A DNA stretch of 64,000 nucleotides from Streptomyces sp. 3214.6 (GTDB taxonomy: Bacteria > Actinomycetota > Actinomycetes > Streptomycetales > Streptomycetaceae): the NCBI RefSeq assembly GCF_900129855.1, contig NZ_LT670819.1, positions 2,976,001 through 3,040,000 on the forward strand, written 5' to 3'. A program made the translations under genes and the position numbers. The notes beneath the pieces are model-generated. The model worked only from the letters and a program-made list of their open reading frames with translations. It made no database searches and was not told where the DNA came from. Below, in pieces: positions 21,017 through 29,605 of this stretch. Within the stretch, counting starts at the first letter, position 1. Each line of letters begins with the position of its first letter.

Positions 21017-21072
21017 AACGTCCGACAGTCACTTCGACAGGCACCCCGACACCCCCGACAGACAGATACAGG

Positions 21073-21111
21073 GGCGGCGCACTCGTTCGCGTAGTTCCCG
21101 AGTGCGCCGCC
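21073..21111. terminator. Bidirectional terminator after the TetR gene
   Basis: GGCGGCGCACTCG and its exact complement form a 13-bp stem with a 13-base loop; the pairing extends further with one bulge. It lies between the convergent TetR and Gly-rich lipoprotein genes. Confidence 0.85.
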
Positions 21112-21150
21112 CTGTGGGTGAACCGCCGATCAGCCCTGCTGCTGGGCGTG

Positions 21151-21525
21151 CTACCCCTGCTGCCCCTGGCCGCCGCCCGGCCCGCCGCACCCGCCGCCGC
21201 CCTGGCCGCCGCCCGGACCGCCCCCGCCGGGGCCGCCGCTCGGAGCGCCGGACGGGACACCGGTCGTGGTGCCGGTCGGGGTGCCCGTCGGCTGCCCCGA
21301 AGGAGCGCCGCCGGCCGCACCGCTCCGCGCGCCCATAGAACCTCCCGAGGGGGCGCCGCTCGGCATGCCCGAGGGATTGCCGGACGGCGCCTGGCAGGAC
21401 TGCACGCCGGACGTGCCGCTGTTCGAGGAGGAGTCGCCCGAGCCGCAGGCCGCCAGGGCGAACGGGGAGAGCGCCAGCAGCGCCACCGCGGGGATGAGAC
21501 GGACGGGCATCAGCGCACGCTTCAT
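21151..21525 (-). CDS. Gly/Ser/Pro-rich lipoprotein, low complexity
   Basis: This 124-residue protein has a lipoprotein signal (hydrophobic core, lipobox LAAC, C27 the acylated cysteine). The mature part is almost wholly low complexity: a PSG-rich section (GNPSGMPSGAPSGG), a PTGTPTGTTTG section, and a Gly-rich tail with one cysteine. The ATG at 21525 has GGAG about eight bases upstream. No fold or function can be assigned. Such tails may act as surface spacers in the wall. The open frame and lipobox argue for a true gene, but the low complexity limits confidence. Confidence 0.65.
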   Translation of the reverse strand: MKRALMPVRLIPAVALLALSPFALAACGSGDSSSNSGTSGVQSCQAPSGNPSGMPSGAPSGGSMGARSGAAGGAPSGQPTGTPTGTTTGVPSGAPSGGPGGGGPGGGQGGGGCGGPGGGQGQQG

Positions 21526-21654
21526 GAGAGACAGCTCCAGGGAAGACGAGGAGAACCTGAGGCGGGAACTCAACCAACGGCGCCTTGGCCTTCCTTCGGC
21601 CTCCTCTGTCCCCTGCCTGTGATTCAGGTAAAGCGCCCCTCGAGCAACCAGCCC

Positions 21655-22515
21655 TCAGCCGAGCCTGACGCGCGCCAGTTGCCGGGACTGCGCGACCAGT
21701 CGGTCCGCGCTGTCCCAGACCTCGGCGTCCTCCTCCAGGAAGCCGCCCGCGAGGTTGCGGGTGGTGAGGGAGACGCGCAGCGGGCCGGGGGCCGGACGGC
21801 AGCGGACGTGGACCGTCAGCTCGACCGTGGGGACCCAGCCGCGCAGGCCGATCTCGAAGGCGGTGGGCGGCAGGGCGTCCACGGCGAGGAGCAGGGAGAG
21901 CGGGTCGGGGTCGCGGCCGTCCTTGAGGCCGAACCAGGCCCGCATCTCGCCGTTGCCCGAGGGCGCTCCGAGCGCCCAGCCGAGGGTGGCCGGGTCGAGC
22001 TTGAGCATCAGCCGGTCGGTGATGGCGGAGCTGCCGTCGACGGGGACCGGTCCGCCCTCGGGGCCGAAGCACTGCTCCATCGGCGGGATCATGGGCGGCT
22101 TCGCCGTCGTGCGGACGTCGTCCGGGAGGGTGTCCAGGTCGCCGTAGGAGGCGAGGACGCGGATCCGCTCGACCTCGGCGCCGTCCTCGTCGTACTGGAA
22201 GAGCGAGGCCTGGCCGGTGGACAGGGTGCGGCCGGTGCGGACGACGTCCGTGCGGACGACCGCGGGGCCGGGCCTGGAGGCGGTGAGGTAGTGCGCCGAG
22301 ATCGTGAAGGGGTCGCGGTGCGGCAGGGCGTCCGCGAGGGCTCGGCCGAGGACGGCGAGGAGGTAGCCGCCGTTGACGGCGCTGATGATCGTCCAGCCGG
22401 CCGAGAGGTCGATGTCGTAGACCCCCGGTGCTCGCGGGGTGAGCGCGGTGTCGCGATCGAACTCACTGTCGCCGATGACGGCCCGCCGGGCGGCCGCGGT
22501 AGCTGCTTCTGGCAT
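21655..22515 (-). CDS. TesB-like acyl-CoA thioesterase
   Basis: This 286-residue protein has the double hot-dog layout of TesB-type thioesterases: a first half (residues 20-135) with WTIISAVNGGYLLAVLGRAL and ISAHYLTASRPG, and a second half ending in a RPAPGPLRVSLTTRNLAGGFLEEDAEVWD-type strand set. It would hydrolyse an acyl-CoA; chain length unknown. The ATG at 22515 has no clear ribosome site. AACAGTTGATTACT, 14 bp upstream of the start, matches the sites at the TetR gene 1.5 kb away, which fits control by a fatty-acid-responsive regulator (inference). Confidence 0.8.
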   Translation of the reverse strand: MPEAATAAARRAVIGDSEFDRDTALTPRAPGVYDIDLSAGWTIISAVNGGYLLAVLGRALADALPHRDPFTISAHYLTASRPGPAVVRTDVVRTGRTLSTGQASLFQYDEDGAEVERIRVLASYGDLDTLPDDVRTTAKPPMIPPMEQCFGPEGGPVPVDGSSAITDRLMLKLDPATLGWALGAPSGNGEMRAWFGLKDGRDPDPLSLLLAVDALPPTAFEIGLRGWVPTVELTVHVRCRPAPGPLRVSLTTRNLAGGFLEEDAEVWDSADRLVAQSRQLARVRLG

Positions 22516-22528
22516 GGCTGAACGGTAC

Positions 22529-22542
22529 AACAGTTGATTACT
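22529..22542. promoter_or_regulatory. Distant copy of the TetR-type site, thioesterase promoter
   Basis: AACAGTTGATTACT differs from the site at 20369 at only two positions within 14 bases and lies immediately upstream of the thioesterase gene. A repressor bound here would block transcription initiation. Confidence 0.5.
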
Positions 22543-22606
22543 AAGCGGTAGCTTTCCCAGGTGGCGAGGCCGCTGCGGGCTGCATCCGCAGGCACGGGAG
22601 GATGAG

Positions 22607-22641
22607 ACTCTCTTGAGAGTTCCGCAATTTCTTGGTAAGTG
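22607..22641 (+). promoter_or_regulatory. Possible promoter with palindrome, esterase gene
   Basis: ACTCTCTTGAGAGT (22607-22620) is a perfect 14-bp palindrome that overlaps TTGAGA (22613-22618). A TAAGTG box follows after 17 bp (22636-22641). The -10 match is poor. If real, the transcript would begin near 22648, which rules out the GTG at 22639 as start of the esterase gene. Confidence 0.35.
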
Positions 22642-22689
22642 TCCAAACTCGTCCGTAACCTCGACGGCGTTTTTTCCCTCTGCAAGGAC

Positions 22690-23910
22690 ATGAGCCTCAC
22701 CGGGACTCCGTTCCTCTTCACCTTGATCGCGCTGTCCGTCGTCGCCGTCGCAGTGCCACTGCTGCTGTGGTCGCGGCTGCGCGGACCGCTGATCCTGCGG
22801 GCCTTCGCCCGGGTGCTGATGCTGTTCTTCGCGCAGGGCACGGCCGTCGCCCTGGTCTTCGTGCTGGTCAACAACAGCAACAACCTGTACGACACCTGGG
22901 ACGACCTCCTGGGCACGGGCAACCATGTGGCGCAGGCCGCCGACCTGGGCGCCGACGGCACCGGCGGCATCGCGCTGGACAAGCTGCCCAAGGTCGCGCA
23001 GAAGTTCAGCGAGGCCAAGGGTCCGGGCCTGCAGGGGGTGCGCGTCACCCAGCTCAAGGGCCGCGTCTCCGGCATCAACGCCGAGGTCTACGTCTGGCTG
23101 CCCCCGCAGTACAACCAGCCCGCGTACGCGAAGAAGGCCTTCCCCGTCGTGGAGCTGCTGCCTGGCTACCCGGGGTCGGCGAAGTCCTGGTTCGGGTCGA
23201 TGCACGTGGCCACGCAGTTGGAGCCGCTGATGCGCAAGGGCAAGGTCGCGCCGTTCATCCTGATCGCACCGCGCACCACGCTGCTGCCCGGCGTCGACAC
23301 CGGCTGCGCCAACGTGGCGGGCACCGTCAACGCCGACAGCTGGCTGAGCATCGACGTGCCGAAGATGGTCACGGACAACTTCCGGGCCCAGCCGGCGCCC
23401 AAGGGCTGGGCCGTGGCCGGCTACTCGGCCGGCGCGCACTGCGCGGTCAAGCTGGCCATCGCCCACCCCAACCGCTACCGGGCCGCGGTCAGCCTGTCCG
23501 GCTACAACGACCCCATCGGCGAGCCCAACTCGCTCACCGCCCAGGACCCGGCGCTGCGCAAGTCCACCAACCCGTACCTGATGCTCCGCAAGGCGACCGC
23601 CCCGCCGGCCGTGGCGCTCTACGTCTCCGGCGAGCCGAACGACGGCTATCAGGCGGGCCTGGCCCTGCAGAAGGTGGCGAAGGCACCGACCACCGTGAAG
23701 GTGATCTACATCCCGAAGAACGCGGGCGGCCACACCATGGCGCTGTGGCGGCCGCAGGTGGTGCCGGCGTTCAAGTGGCTGACGACACAGCTCAACCAGC
23801 ACGGGCTCGCCGCCGGTGCTACTCCTCACGCACCGTCGAACGCCGATTCCAAGCGCGAGGCGCTCGCCAGTGGTAGCGCATCGCGAGAAGCCGCAGGACG
23901 AAAGCGGTGA
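22690..23910 (+). CDS. Membrane-anchored esterase (antigen 85/esterase D fold)
   Basis: This is a 406-residue protein with two membrane helices (about 6-27 and 38-60), then an alpha/beta-hydrolase domain of the esterase D/mycolyltransferase-like group. The nucleophile is in GYSAGAH (about residue 253), the acid probably in SGEPND and the histidine in GGHTMALW. The active site would be outside the membrane. I chose the ATG at 22690 (AAGGAC before it) over a GTG at 22639. The last 92 bases overlap the end of the convergent TRIC-type gene, so the basic C-terminal tail (after about residue 375) is encoded in the antisense of that gene's 3' end. Confidence 0.8.
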   Translation: MSLTGTPFLFTLIALSVVAVAVPLLLWSRLRGPLILRAFARVLMLFFAQGTAVALVFVLVNNSNNLYDTWDDLLGTGNHVAQAADLGADGTGGIALDKLPKVAQKFSEAKGPGLQGVRVTQLKGRVSGINAEVYVWLPPQYNQPAYAKKAFPVVELLPGYPGSAKSWFGSMHVATQLEPLMRKGKVAPFILIAPRTTLLPGVDTGCANVAGTVNADSWLSIDVPKMVTDNFRAQPAPKGWAVAGYSAGAHCAVKLAIAHPNRYRAAVSLSGYNDPIGEPNSLTAQDPALRKSTNPYLMLRKATAPPAVALYVSGEPNDGYQAGLALQKVAKAPTTVKVIYIPKNAGGHTMALWRPQVVPAFKWLTTQLNQHGLAAGATPHAPSNADSKREALASGSASREAAGRKR

Positions 23911-24475
23911 CGGCGGCCAGACCGCTGGCCAACGGGGTGAGCACGTCGTAACGGATGCAGAGCACCACCATGGTGGCGCCGACGATCGCCGGGACCGCGT
24001 AGAGATCGCGGTCCCAGCGCAGCAGTGACGGCACCTCGTTGGCCAGCACGTCGCGCAGCACGCCGCCGCCGACGGCGGTCGCGAGCCCCAGGGTGGCCGA
24101 GGCGGTGAGGCCGAGCCCGTGGGCGTACGCCTTCGTCGTGCCGGTGACGCAGAACAGGCCGAGTCCTGCCGCGTCGAAGATGTTCACGCCGGTCTGGATG
24201 CGCTCCACCTGCGGGTGAAGGAAGACGACCAGCAGGGCGGCGAACAGCGGCGTGAGGAAGTACCCCAGGTCGGTGAAGGCCGCCGGGGGCACGGCCCCGA
24301 TGACCAGGTCCCGGAACAGCCCTCCGCCCAGCGCGGTGACCTCGGCGAGCATGGCGATGCCGAACACGTCGAAGTTCTTGCGGACGGCCAGCAGCGCGCC
24401 GGAGATGGCGAACACGAAGATGCCGACGAGGTCGAGCGTGTGCTGGACGGAGGGACTGAAGATCTGCTGGATCAC
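23819..24475 (-). CDS. TRIC-type (UPF0126) cation channel protein
   Basis: This 218-residue protein has about seven membrane helices and two internal repeats, each with the GGG-x-x-RD signature (GGGLFRD near residue 50 and GGGVLRD near 136). Prokaryotic TRIC/UPF0126 proteins form trimeric K+-permeable channels. The start is GTG at 24475, with TAAGG directly before it. Its 3' end overlaps the convergent esterase gene by 92 bp. The terminal sequence WRAPRAWNRRSTVREE is basic and variable. Confidence 0.88.
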   Translation of the reverse strand: MIQQIFSPSVQHTLDLVGIFVFAISGALLAVRKNFDVFGIAMLAEVTALGGGLFRDLVIGAVPPAAFTDLGYFLTPLFAALLVVFLHPQVERIQTGVNIFDAAGLGLFCVTGTTKAYAHGLGLTASATLGLATAVGGGVLRDVLANEVPSLLRWDRDLYAVPAIVGATMVVLCIRYDVLTPLASGLAAVTAFVLRLLAMRYHWRAPRAWNRRSTVREE

Positions 24476-24531
24476 CCTTACATTGTCACCCAGCAGCGAC
24501 TGTGAACCTTACAAACCCAGGCCGTACGGCA

Positions 24532-25923
24532 TCACAGGGTGGGTTTCCCTGTGGTGAAGAGCCAGGTCTGGAAGAGGTCGTCGAGCTGCTGCCCGGAGAT
24601 CCGCTCGGCGAGGCGGACGAAGTCGTCCGTGTCCGCGTTGCCGTAGCGGTGCAGCTCGGTCCAGGCGGGGAGCAGTTTGAAGAAGGCGGCGTCGCCGATG
24701 CGCTCGCGCAGCACCTGGAGGGTCATCGCGCCGCGCTGGTAGACCGCGGAGGCGAACATGGTGTCGCGCTGCGGGTCGCCGACGGTGATCTGCCAGAAGG
24801 CGTTGTCGGCGGGGCGGGAGTTGTAGCCTGCCAGGAAGGAGTCGTGCGCCGAGCGGGTGCCCTGGTGCTCGGCCCACAGCCACTGGGCGTAGGTGGCGAA
24901 GCCCTCGTTGAGCCAGATGTCCTTCCAGTGCGCGACCGAGACCGAGTCGCCGAACCACTGGTGGGCCAGTTCGTGCACGATCGTCGACTCGTTGCGGACG
25001 GCCGAGTACACCGGCTTGGACTGCACCTCCAGCGAGAACCCGGCCTCCGGCATATCGTCGACGATCGCGCCGGTCTCCTCGAAGGGGTACGGGCCGAAGA
25101 CCTGCGACCAGTAGTCGGTGGCGGCCGCGGTGACGCCGTACACGTCGACGTTGTTGCTGTTCGCGAGCACCGGGTCGATCGCGACGTAGATCGGGGTGCC
25201 GCCGGGCGTCGTCCCGGTCTTCACGTCGAACTTCCCGATCGTGGCGGTCGCGAGGTAGCTCGACATCGGCTTCGTCTCGCGCCAGTGCGTGTACGTCGAG
25301 CCGCCCTTGTCGTACGTCGAGACCAGCCGGCCGTTGGAGACGGCGGTCAGGCCCTTCGGCGCCTTGACGTGGATGTCGTAGGTGGCCTTGTCCGAGGGGT
25401 GGTCGCTGGACGGGAACCAGGTGGACGCGGCGTTGGGCTCGCAGGCGACGAAGACGCCGTCGGTGGTCTTCATCCAGCCGTAGTCGGAGCCGAAGACGAT
25501 GGGGCCGCCGAGGGGTTCGGGGACGCCGCCGTAGGTGACGGCCACCTCGAAGGTCGCTCCCTTGCGGATCGCTCCGCGCGGGGTGATGCGGATCTCGTCG
25601 CCGTCGCGGGTGAACCGCGCCCGCTTGCCGTCCACTTCGACCCGGGTGACCTCCAGTTTCTGCAGGTCCAGATCGAAGGACGAGAGGCTCTGGCCGGCCC
25701 GCGCAGTGATCGTCGTACGGCCGTCGAGGCGGTCGGTGTCGGGGTTGTAGGCGAGGGCGAGGTCGTAGTGGCGGGCGTCGAAGCCGCCGTTGCCGAGCTG
25801 AGGGAAGTACGAGTCGCCGATACCGGCCGATCCGGGGGTGGGAGCGGAGGACGCGGCGATGGCGAAGAAAGAAGCCGCCGCGGTGGCGACGGCGACTAAG
25901 CGTGACGAACGGGAGAGTCTCAT
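24532..25923 (-). CDS. Secreted M1-family metallopeptidase
   Basis: This 463-residue exported protein has a signal peptide (about residues 1-25), an N-terminal beta domain and a thermolysin-like catalytic domain. The zinc site is H317-E318-x-x-H321 (HELAHQWFGD) with the third ligand E340 18 residues on, and the NEGFA sequence typical of M1 enzymes. The GAMEN substrate-recognition motif is not conserved; the aligned segment reads FSLEVQ (about 296-301), keeping the glutamate only. It is shorter than the usual aminopeptidase N and lacks the C-terminal helical bowl. It probably acts outside the cell on peptides. Confidence 0.88.
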   Translation of the reverse strand: MRLSRSSRLVAVATAAASFFAIAASSAPTPGSAGIGDSYFPQLGNGGFDARHYDLALAYNPDTDRLDGRTTITARAGQSLSSFDLDLQKLEVTRVEVDGKRARFTRDGDEIRITPRGAIRKGATFEVAVTYGGVPEPLGGPIVFGSDYGWMKTTDGVFVACEPNAASTWFPSSDHPSDKATYDIHVKAPKGLTAVSNGRLVSTYDKGGSTYTHWRETKPMSSYLATATIGKFDVKTGTTPGGTPIYVAIDPVLANSNNVDVYGVTAAATDYWSQVFGPYPFEETGAIVDDMPEAGFSLEVQSKPVYSAVRNESTIVHELAHQWFGDSVSVAHWKDIWLNEGFATYAQWLWAEHQGTRSAHDSFLAGYNSRPADNAFWQITVGDPQRDTMFASAVYQRGAMTLQVLRERIGDAAFFKLLPAWTELHRYGNADTDDFVRLAERISGQQLDDLFQTWLFTTGKPTL

Positions 25924-25940
25924 GGGTCATCCCTTTCGAA

Positions 25941-25963
25941 CGTGTACCGATAAGTCGGACACG
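25941..25963 (-). terminator. Weak hairpin after the opp operon
   Basis: CGTGT...ACACG with an inner CCGA/TCGG and a TAAG loop (one bulged base) lies between the opp operon end and the M1 peptidase start. It could end opp transcription or lie in the peptidase leader. Confidence 0.4.
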
Positions 25964-26020
25964 GATGACTCTGGACCCTCCCGTTCAATCATGTACATGA
26001 CTTTGCCAACTCGTCATGCG

Positions 26021-27406
26021 TTACTTGTCGGTTGACTCCTGGCCTTCGGCCTTCGCGGTCCCGGCCGGCTCGGCAGCCTCCTCGGCGGCAGACGGCTCTT
26101 CGGCAGCCTCCTCGGCGGCAGACGGCTCTTCGGCAGCCTCCTCGGCAGCAGACGTGGCCTCGGGAGAGGACGTCTCCTCGGCAGCCGCCTCCGTCTCCGC
26201 GGACTCCGCGACCTCCGCGACCTCCGCCGCCACCGCCGCCGAGGTCTCCGCGGACTCCGCGAGGACCTCGTCGGCCACCAGCTCCGCCGCCTCCTTCGCG
26301 ACCGTCAGCAGGACGGTGTCCTGCGGAGCCTGGTCCGCGAAGTTCTCCGGGTGGTGGCAGGCCACCTGCTGGCCGGGCCGCAGCTCGACGAGCACCGGCT
26401 CCTTGGTCTTGCAGATCTCCGTCGCCTTCCAGCACCGGGTGTGGAAGCGGCAGCCGCTCGGCGGCGAGATCGGCGAGGGGACGTCGCCCTTGAGCAGGAT
26501 CCGCTCGCTCTTGGCGTTCTTGCGCTTCGGGTCCGGGATCGGGACCGCCGACATGAGCGCCTTGGTGTACGGGTGCATCGGCGACTTGTAGAGCAGGTCG
26601 CGATCGGCCAGCTCCACGATCTTGCCGAGGTACATCACCGCGATGCGGTCCGAGACGTGCCGGACCACCGAGAGGTCGTGCGCGATGATCACGTACGTGA
26701 GGCCGAGCTCCTCCTGGAGGTCGTCCAGCAGGTTCACGACCTGGGCCTGGATCGACACGTCCAGGGCCGAGACCGGCTCGTCCGCCACGACCAGCTTCGG
26801 GTTCAGCGCGAGCGCGCGGGCGATGCCGATGCGCTGACGCTGACCGCCGGAGAACTCGTGCGGGTAGCGGTTGTAGTGCTCGGGGTTGAGACCCACGACC
26901 GACAGCAGCCGCTGCACTTCCTTCTTGACGCCGCCCTCGGGCGTCACGCCCTGCAGCTTGAAGGGAGCGCCGACGATCGTGCCGATGGTGTGGCGCGGGT
27001 TCAGCGACGAGTACGGGTCCTGGAAGATCATCTGCACGTCGCGGCGCAGCGGACGCATGCCGTTCACGCCGAGGTGGGTGATGTCCTTGCCCTGGAACTC
27101 GACCTTGCCGCCGGTCGGTTCGAGCAGCCGGGTGATCAGCCGGCCCATCGTCGACTTGCCGCAGCCGGACTCGCCCACGACGCCGAGCGTCTCGCCGGAG
27201 CGGACCTCGAAGTCGATGCCGTCGACCGCGTGCACCGCCCCGACCTGCCGCTGGAGCAGGCCCTTCTTGATCGGGAAGTGCTTCTGCAGCCCACTGACCT
27301 TCAGCAGCACCTCGCCGGGGGCGGCGTCCTCGGTGAGGGTCGCGCCCTGCTCCGTGGAGCCGTCGGCCTGTGCGGGAATGGTCACCGCTTTCTCGTCGTC
27401 ACTCAC
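26021..27406 (-). CDS. Oligopeptide ABC transporter ATPase (OppF-like) with acidic repeat tail
   Basis: This is the second ATPase of a peptide importer. The 461-residue protein has Walker [10 protein letters not shown], signature [14 protein letters not shown], Walker B LVVADEP and the C-terminal OppF/DppF zinc-type domain with [14 protein letters not shown]. About 110 extra residues follow, made almost only of Ala, Glu, Ser and Pro ([13 protein letters not shown] repeats), encoded by an exact 30-bp DNA repeat. Usual family length is about 330-350, so the tail is an addition. The GTG at 27406 overlaps the oppD stop by four bases (GTGA). Last gene of the operon. Confidence 0.9.
   Translation of the reverse strand: MSDDEKAVTIPAQADGSTEQGATLTEDAAPGEVLLKVSGLQKHFPIKKGLLQRQVGAVHAVDGIDFEVRSGETLGVVGESGCGKSTMGRLITRLLEPTGGKVEFQGKDITHLGVNGMRPLRRDVQMIFQDPYSSLNPRHTIGTIVGAPFKLQGVTPEGGVKKEVQRLLSVVGLNPEHYNRYPHEFSGGQRQRIGIARALALNPKLVVADEPVSALDVSIQAQVVNLLDDLQEELGLTYVIIAHDLSVVRHVSDRIAVMYLGKIVELADRDLLYKSPMHPYTKALMSAVPIPDPKRKNAKSERILLKGDVPSPISPPSGCRFHTRCWKATEICKTKEPVLVELRPGQQVACHHPENFADQAPQDTVLLTVAKEAAELVADEVLAESAETSAAVAAEVAEVAESAETEAAAEETSSPEATSAAEEAAEEPSAAEEAAEEPSAAEEAAEPAGTAKAEGQESTDK
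26071..26154. repeat. 30-bp in-frame tandem repeat in the OppF-like gene tail
   Basis: A 30-bp unit starting CGGCAGCCTCCTCGGC is repeated exactly at 26071-26100 and 26101-26130, with a third partial copy from 26131. Each unit adds ten residues of the Ala/Glu tail, so copy number can vary without a frameshift. Confidence 0.85.
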
Positions 27407-28500
27407 AGCTTCGGCGCAATCTCTTCGGTCCAGATACGCTCCCGCTGCTCCTTGCCCAGGTGGCAGGCGGCCCAGTGCCGGCTGCCGACCTCGGCCAGCT
27501 CCGGACGGACCGTGCGGGTGACGTTGTCCTTCGGGAGGTCCGCGTACGGGCAGCGCGGGTTGAAGGCGCAGCCGGACGGGATGTTGATCAGCGAGGGCGG
27601 GGAGCCCTTGACCGGGATCAGGCGCTCCTGCTGCTCACGGTCCAGGCGCGGCATCGAGCCGAGCAGACCCCAGGTGTAGGGGTGCCGGGGCTCGTAGAAC
27701 ACCTTCTCGGCCGGGCCCCGCTCGACACAGCGGCCGCCGTACATCACCAGGATGTCGTCGGCGAGTTCGGCGACGACGCCCAGGTCGTGGGTGATGACGA
27801 TGACCGCGGAGCCGAACTCCTTCTGCAGGTCGCGGATGAGGTCGAGGATCTGCGCCTGGACGGTCACGTCCAGGGCGGTCGTCGGCTCGTCCGCGATCAG
27901 CAGTTCGGGGTTGTTGACCAGCGACATCGCGATCATGGCGCGCTGGCGCATACCGCCGGAGAACTCGTGCGGGTAGCTGTCCACCCGCTTGTCCGGCTGC
28001 GGGATGCCCACCCGGTCGAGCATCTCGACCGCACGGCGCTTGGCGGTCTTCTTGTCGACGTTGTGGTGGATCCGGTACGCCTCCACGATCTGCTGACCGA
28101 TCGTGTAGTACGGGTGCAGCGCCGACAGCGGATCCTGGAAGATCATCGCCATCTCGCGGCCGCGCAGCTTGCGCACGTAGTCCGGGTCGGCGGACAGCAG
28201 CTCGGTGCCGTCCAGCCAGATCTCGCCGGAGATCTGGGCCTTGCGCTTGCCGTACTGACCGGCGGTGTGCAGGCCCATGATGCCGAGCGACGTCACCGAC
28301 TTGCCGGAGCCGGACTCGCCCACGATGCCGAGGGTCTTGCCCTTCTCCAGCTGGAAGCTGAGCCCGTCGACGGACTTGACCAGGCCGTCGTCGGTCGGGA
28401 AGTGCACCTTGAGGTCGCGCACTTCGAGGAAGGACGTCGGCGCGGGCGAAGCGGGGGTGGGCTCGCCCACGGCCGCTCCGCTCTTGCTGAGTTCGGTCAC
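27403..28500 (-). CDS. Oligopeptide ABC transporter ATPase (OppD-like)
   Basis: This 365-residue ATPase has Walker [10 protein letters not shown], signature [14 protein letters not shown], Walker B LLIADEP, the H-loop in ITHDLG and the C-terminal oligopeptide/dipeptide domain with [10 protein letters not shown]. The GTG at 28500 overlaps the upstream permease stop by four bases, and its own stop overlaps the next gene in the same way, so oppB-oppD-oppF are translationally coupled. It powers uptake of peptides across the inner membrane. Confidence 0.93.
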   Translation of the reverse strand: MTELSKSGAAVGEPTPASPAPTSFLEVRDLKVHFPTDDGLVKSVDGLSFQLEKGKTLGIVGESGSGKSVTSLGIMGLHTAGQYGKRKAQISGEIWLDGTELLSADPDYVRKLRGREMAMIFQDPLSALHPYYTIGQQIVEAYRIHHNVDKKTAKRRAVEMLDRVGIPQPDKRVDSYPHEFSGGMRQRAMIAMSLVNNPELLIADEPTTALDVTVQAQILDLIRDLQKEFGSAVIVITHDLGVVAELADDILVMYGGRCVERGPAEKVFYEPRHPYTWGLLGSMPRLDREQQERLIPVKGSPPSLINIPSGCAFNPRCPYADLPKDNVTRTVRPELAEVGSRHWAACHLGKEQRERIWTEEIAPKL

Positions 28501-29495
28501 GTGAGCCTCACTCGGGGGTCGATCACGGCGTACAGGATGTCCACCACGAGGTTGGCGACGAGCACCGCGAGGGAAGTGATCAGGGTCACACCCACGATGA
28601 TGGGCAGGTCCTGGTTGCGGATGGCGTCCAGCACGGCCCGGCCGAGACCGGGCAGGTTGAACGTGGACTCGGTCAGGATCGCGCCGCCGATGAGGGCGCC
28701 GAGGTCCATGCCGAGCATGGTGAGGATGGGCGTCATCGTCGAGCGCATGGCGTGCTTGCCGATGACGGTCTGCTCCTTGAGGCCCTTCGCCCGGGCGGTG
28801 CGGATGTAGTCCTCGCCGAGGATCTCCAGCATGGTGGCGCGGGTGATCCGGGCGTACATCGCCGCGTACAGGAAGGCGAGGGTGATCCACGGCAGGATCA
28901 TGCCGCCGAGCCAGCCGGAGAAGCTGTCCGCCAACGGCACGTACTGCGCGTCGATCCAGTGGAGCCCGAAGGCGAAGATCGCCAGGCTCAGCATGCCGGT
29001 GAAGTAGATGGGCAGCGACACACCCGCCAGGGCGACGACCATCGCGCCGCGGTCCCACAGGGTGCCCCGCTTGAGCGCGGAGAGCACGCCCGCGGCGACA
29101 CCGAAGATCAGCCACAGCACGGCGGCGCCGAGCGCGAGCCCCAGGGTCACCGGGAAGCGGTCGGTGAGCACCGGCCAGACGGCCTGCTCGCTGCGGAAGG
29201 AGTAGCCGAAGCAGGGCGCGGCGCAGTGGATGGTGTCTCCGCCGCCCGAGTAGGTGCGGCCGGCGAAGATGCCCTTGAAGAACTCCCAGACCTGGGAGTA
29301 GATCGGGTCACCCAGACCCAGCTTCTGGCGCACGCCCTCGACGGCGGCAGGGTCGGCCTGCTTGCCCACGAAGCTCAATGCGATGTCCACGCCCGCCCAC
29401 TTGGGGACGAGGAAGAAGATGCCGAAGACCACCATGATGATGGCCACGAGCATCACTGCGGCGGCGAACAACCGCCTGATGAGGTAAGCGAGCAC
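28497..29495 (-). CDS. Oligopeptide ABC transporter permease (OppB/DppB-like)
   Basis: This 332-residue inner-membrane permease opens LAYLIRRLF, the standard OppB/DppB start. It shows the EAA-type loop (EDYIRTARAKGLKEQTVIGKHA, about residues 220-241) that contacts the ATPases and six expected membrane helices. Residues 85-100 carry an insertion with CAAPCFGYSF. Its GTG start follows a long hairpin after oppA by about 20 bp. It partners the OppC-like permease, which lies upstream of oppA rather than beside it. Confidence 0.92.
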   Translation of the reverse strand: MLAYLIRRLFAAAVMLVAIIMVVFGIFFLVPKWAGVDIALSFVGKQADPAAVEGVRQKLGLGDPIYSQVWEFFKGIFAGRTYSGGGDTIHCAAPCFGYSFRSEQAVWPVLTDRFPVTLGLALGAAVLWLIFGVAAGVLSALKRGTLWDRGAMVVALAGVSLPIYFTGMLSLAIFAFGLHWIDAQYVPLADSFSGWLGGMILPWITLAFLYAAMYARITRATMLEILGEDYIRTARAKGLKEQTVIGKHAMRSTMTPILTMLGMDLGALIGGAILTESTFNLPGLGRAVLDAIRNQDLPIIVGVTLITSLAVLVANLVVDILYAVIDPRVRLT

Positions 29496-29516
29496 AGCTC
29501 TCGGCCCGCCGCGGAC

Positions 29517-29549
29517 CGCGGGCCACCGGAGGTCGTCCGATGGCCCGCG
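29517..29549 (-). repeat. Intercistronic hairpin between oppA and oppB
   Basis: CGCGGGCCA and TGGCCCGCG form a perfect 9-bp stem, extended by CGGA/TCCG after one mismatch, around a 5-base loop. It sits between the binding-protein gene and the permease gene. Such hairpins often let binding-protein mRNA accumulate above permease mRNA. Confidence 0.7.
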
Positions 29550-29605
29550 ATCACGCCGCGCCGGCCTTCACCTGCCTTTCGTGCCGTTCGGCGGGTGTGC
29601 CGGGT

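Noticed and set aside
22639..22689. GTG start extending the membrane esterase by 17 residues
   Set aside because: The leader would put polar residues ahead of the first helix, has no ribosome site and may overlap the promoter.
24534..24552. ACAGGG/CCCTGT hairpin at the end of the M1 peptidase gene
   Set aside because: Only 6 bp, overlapping the coding end; too weak to call a terminator.
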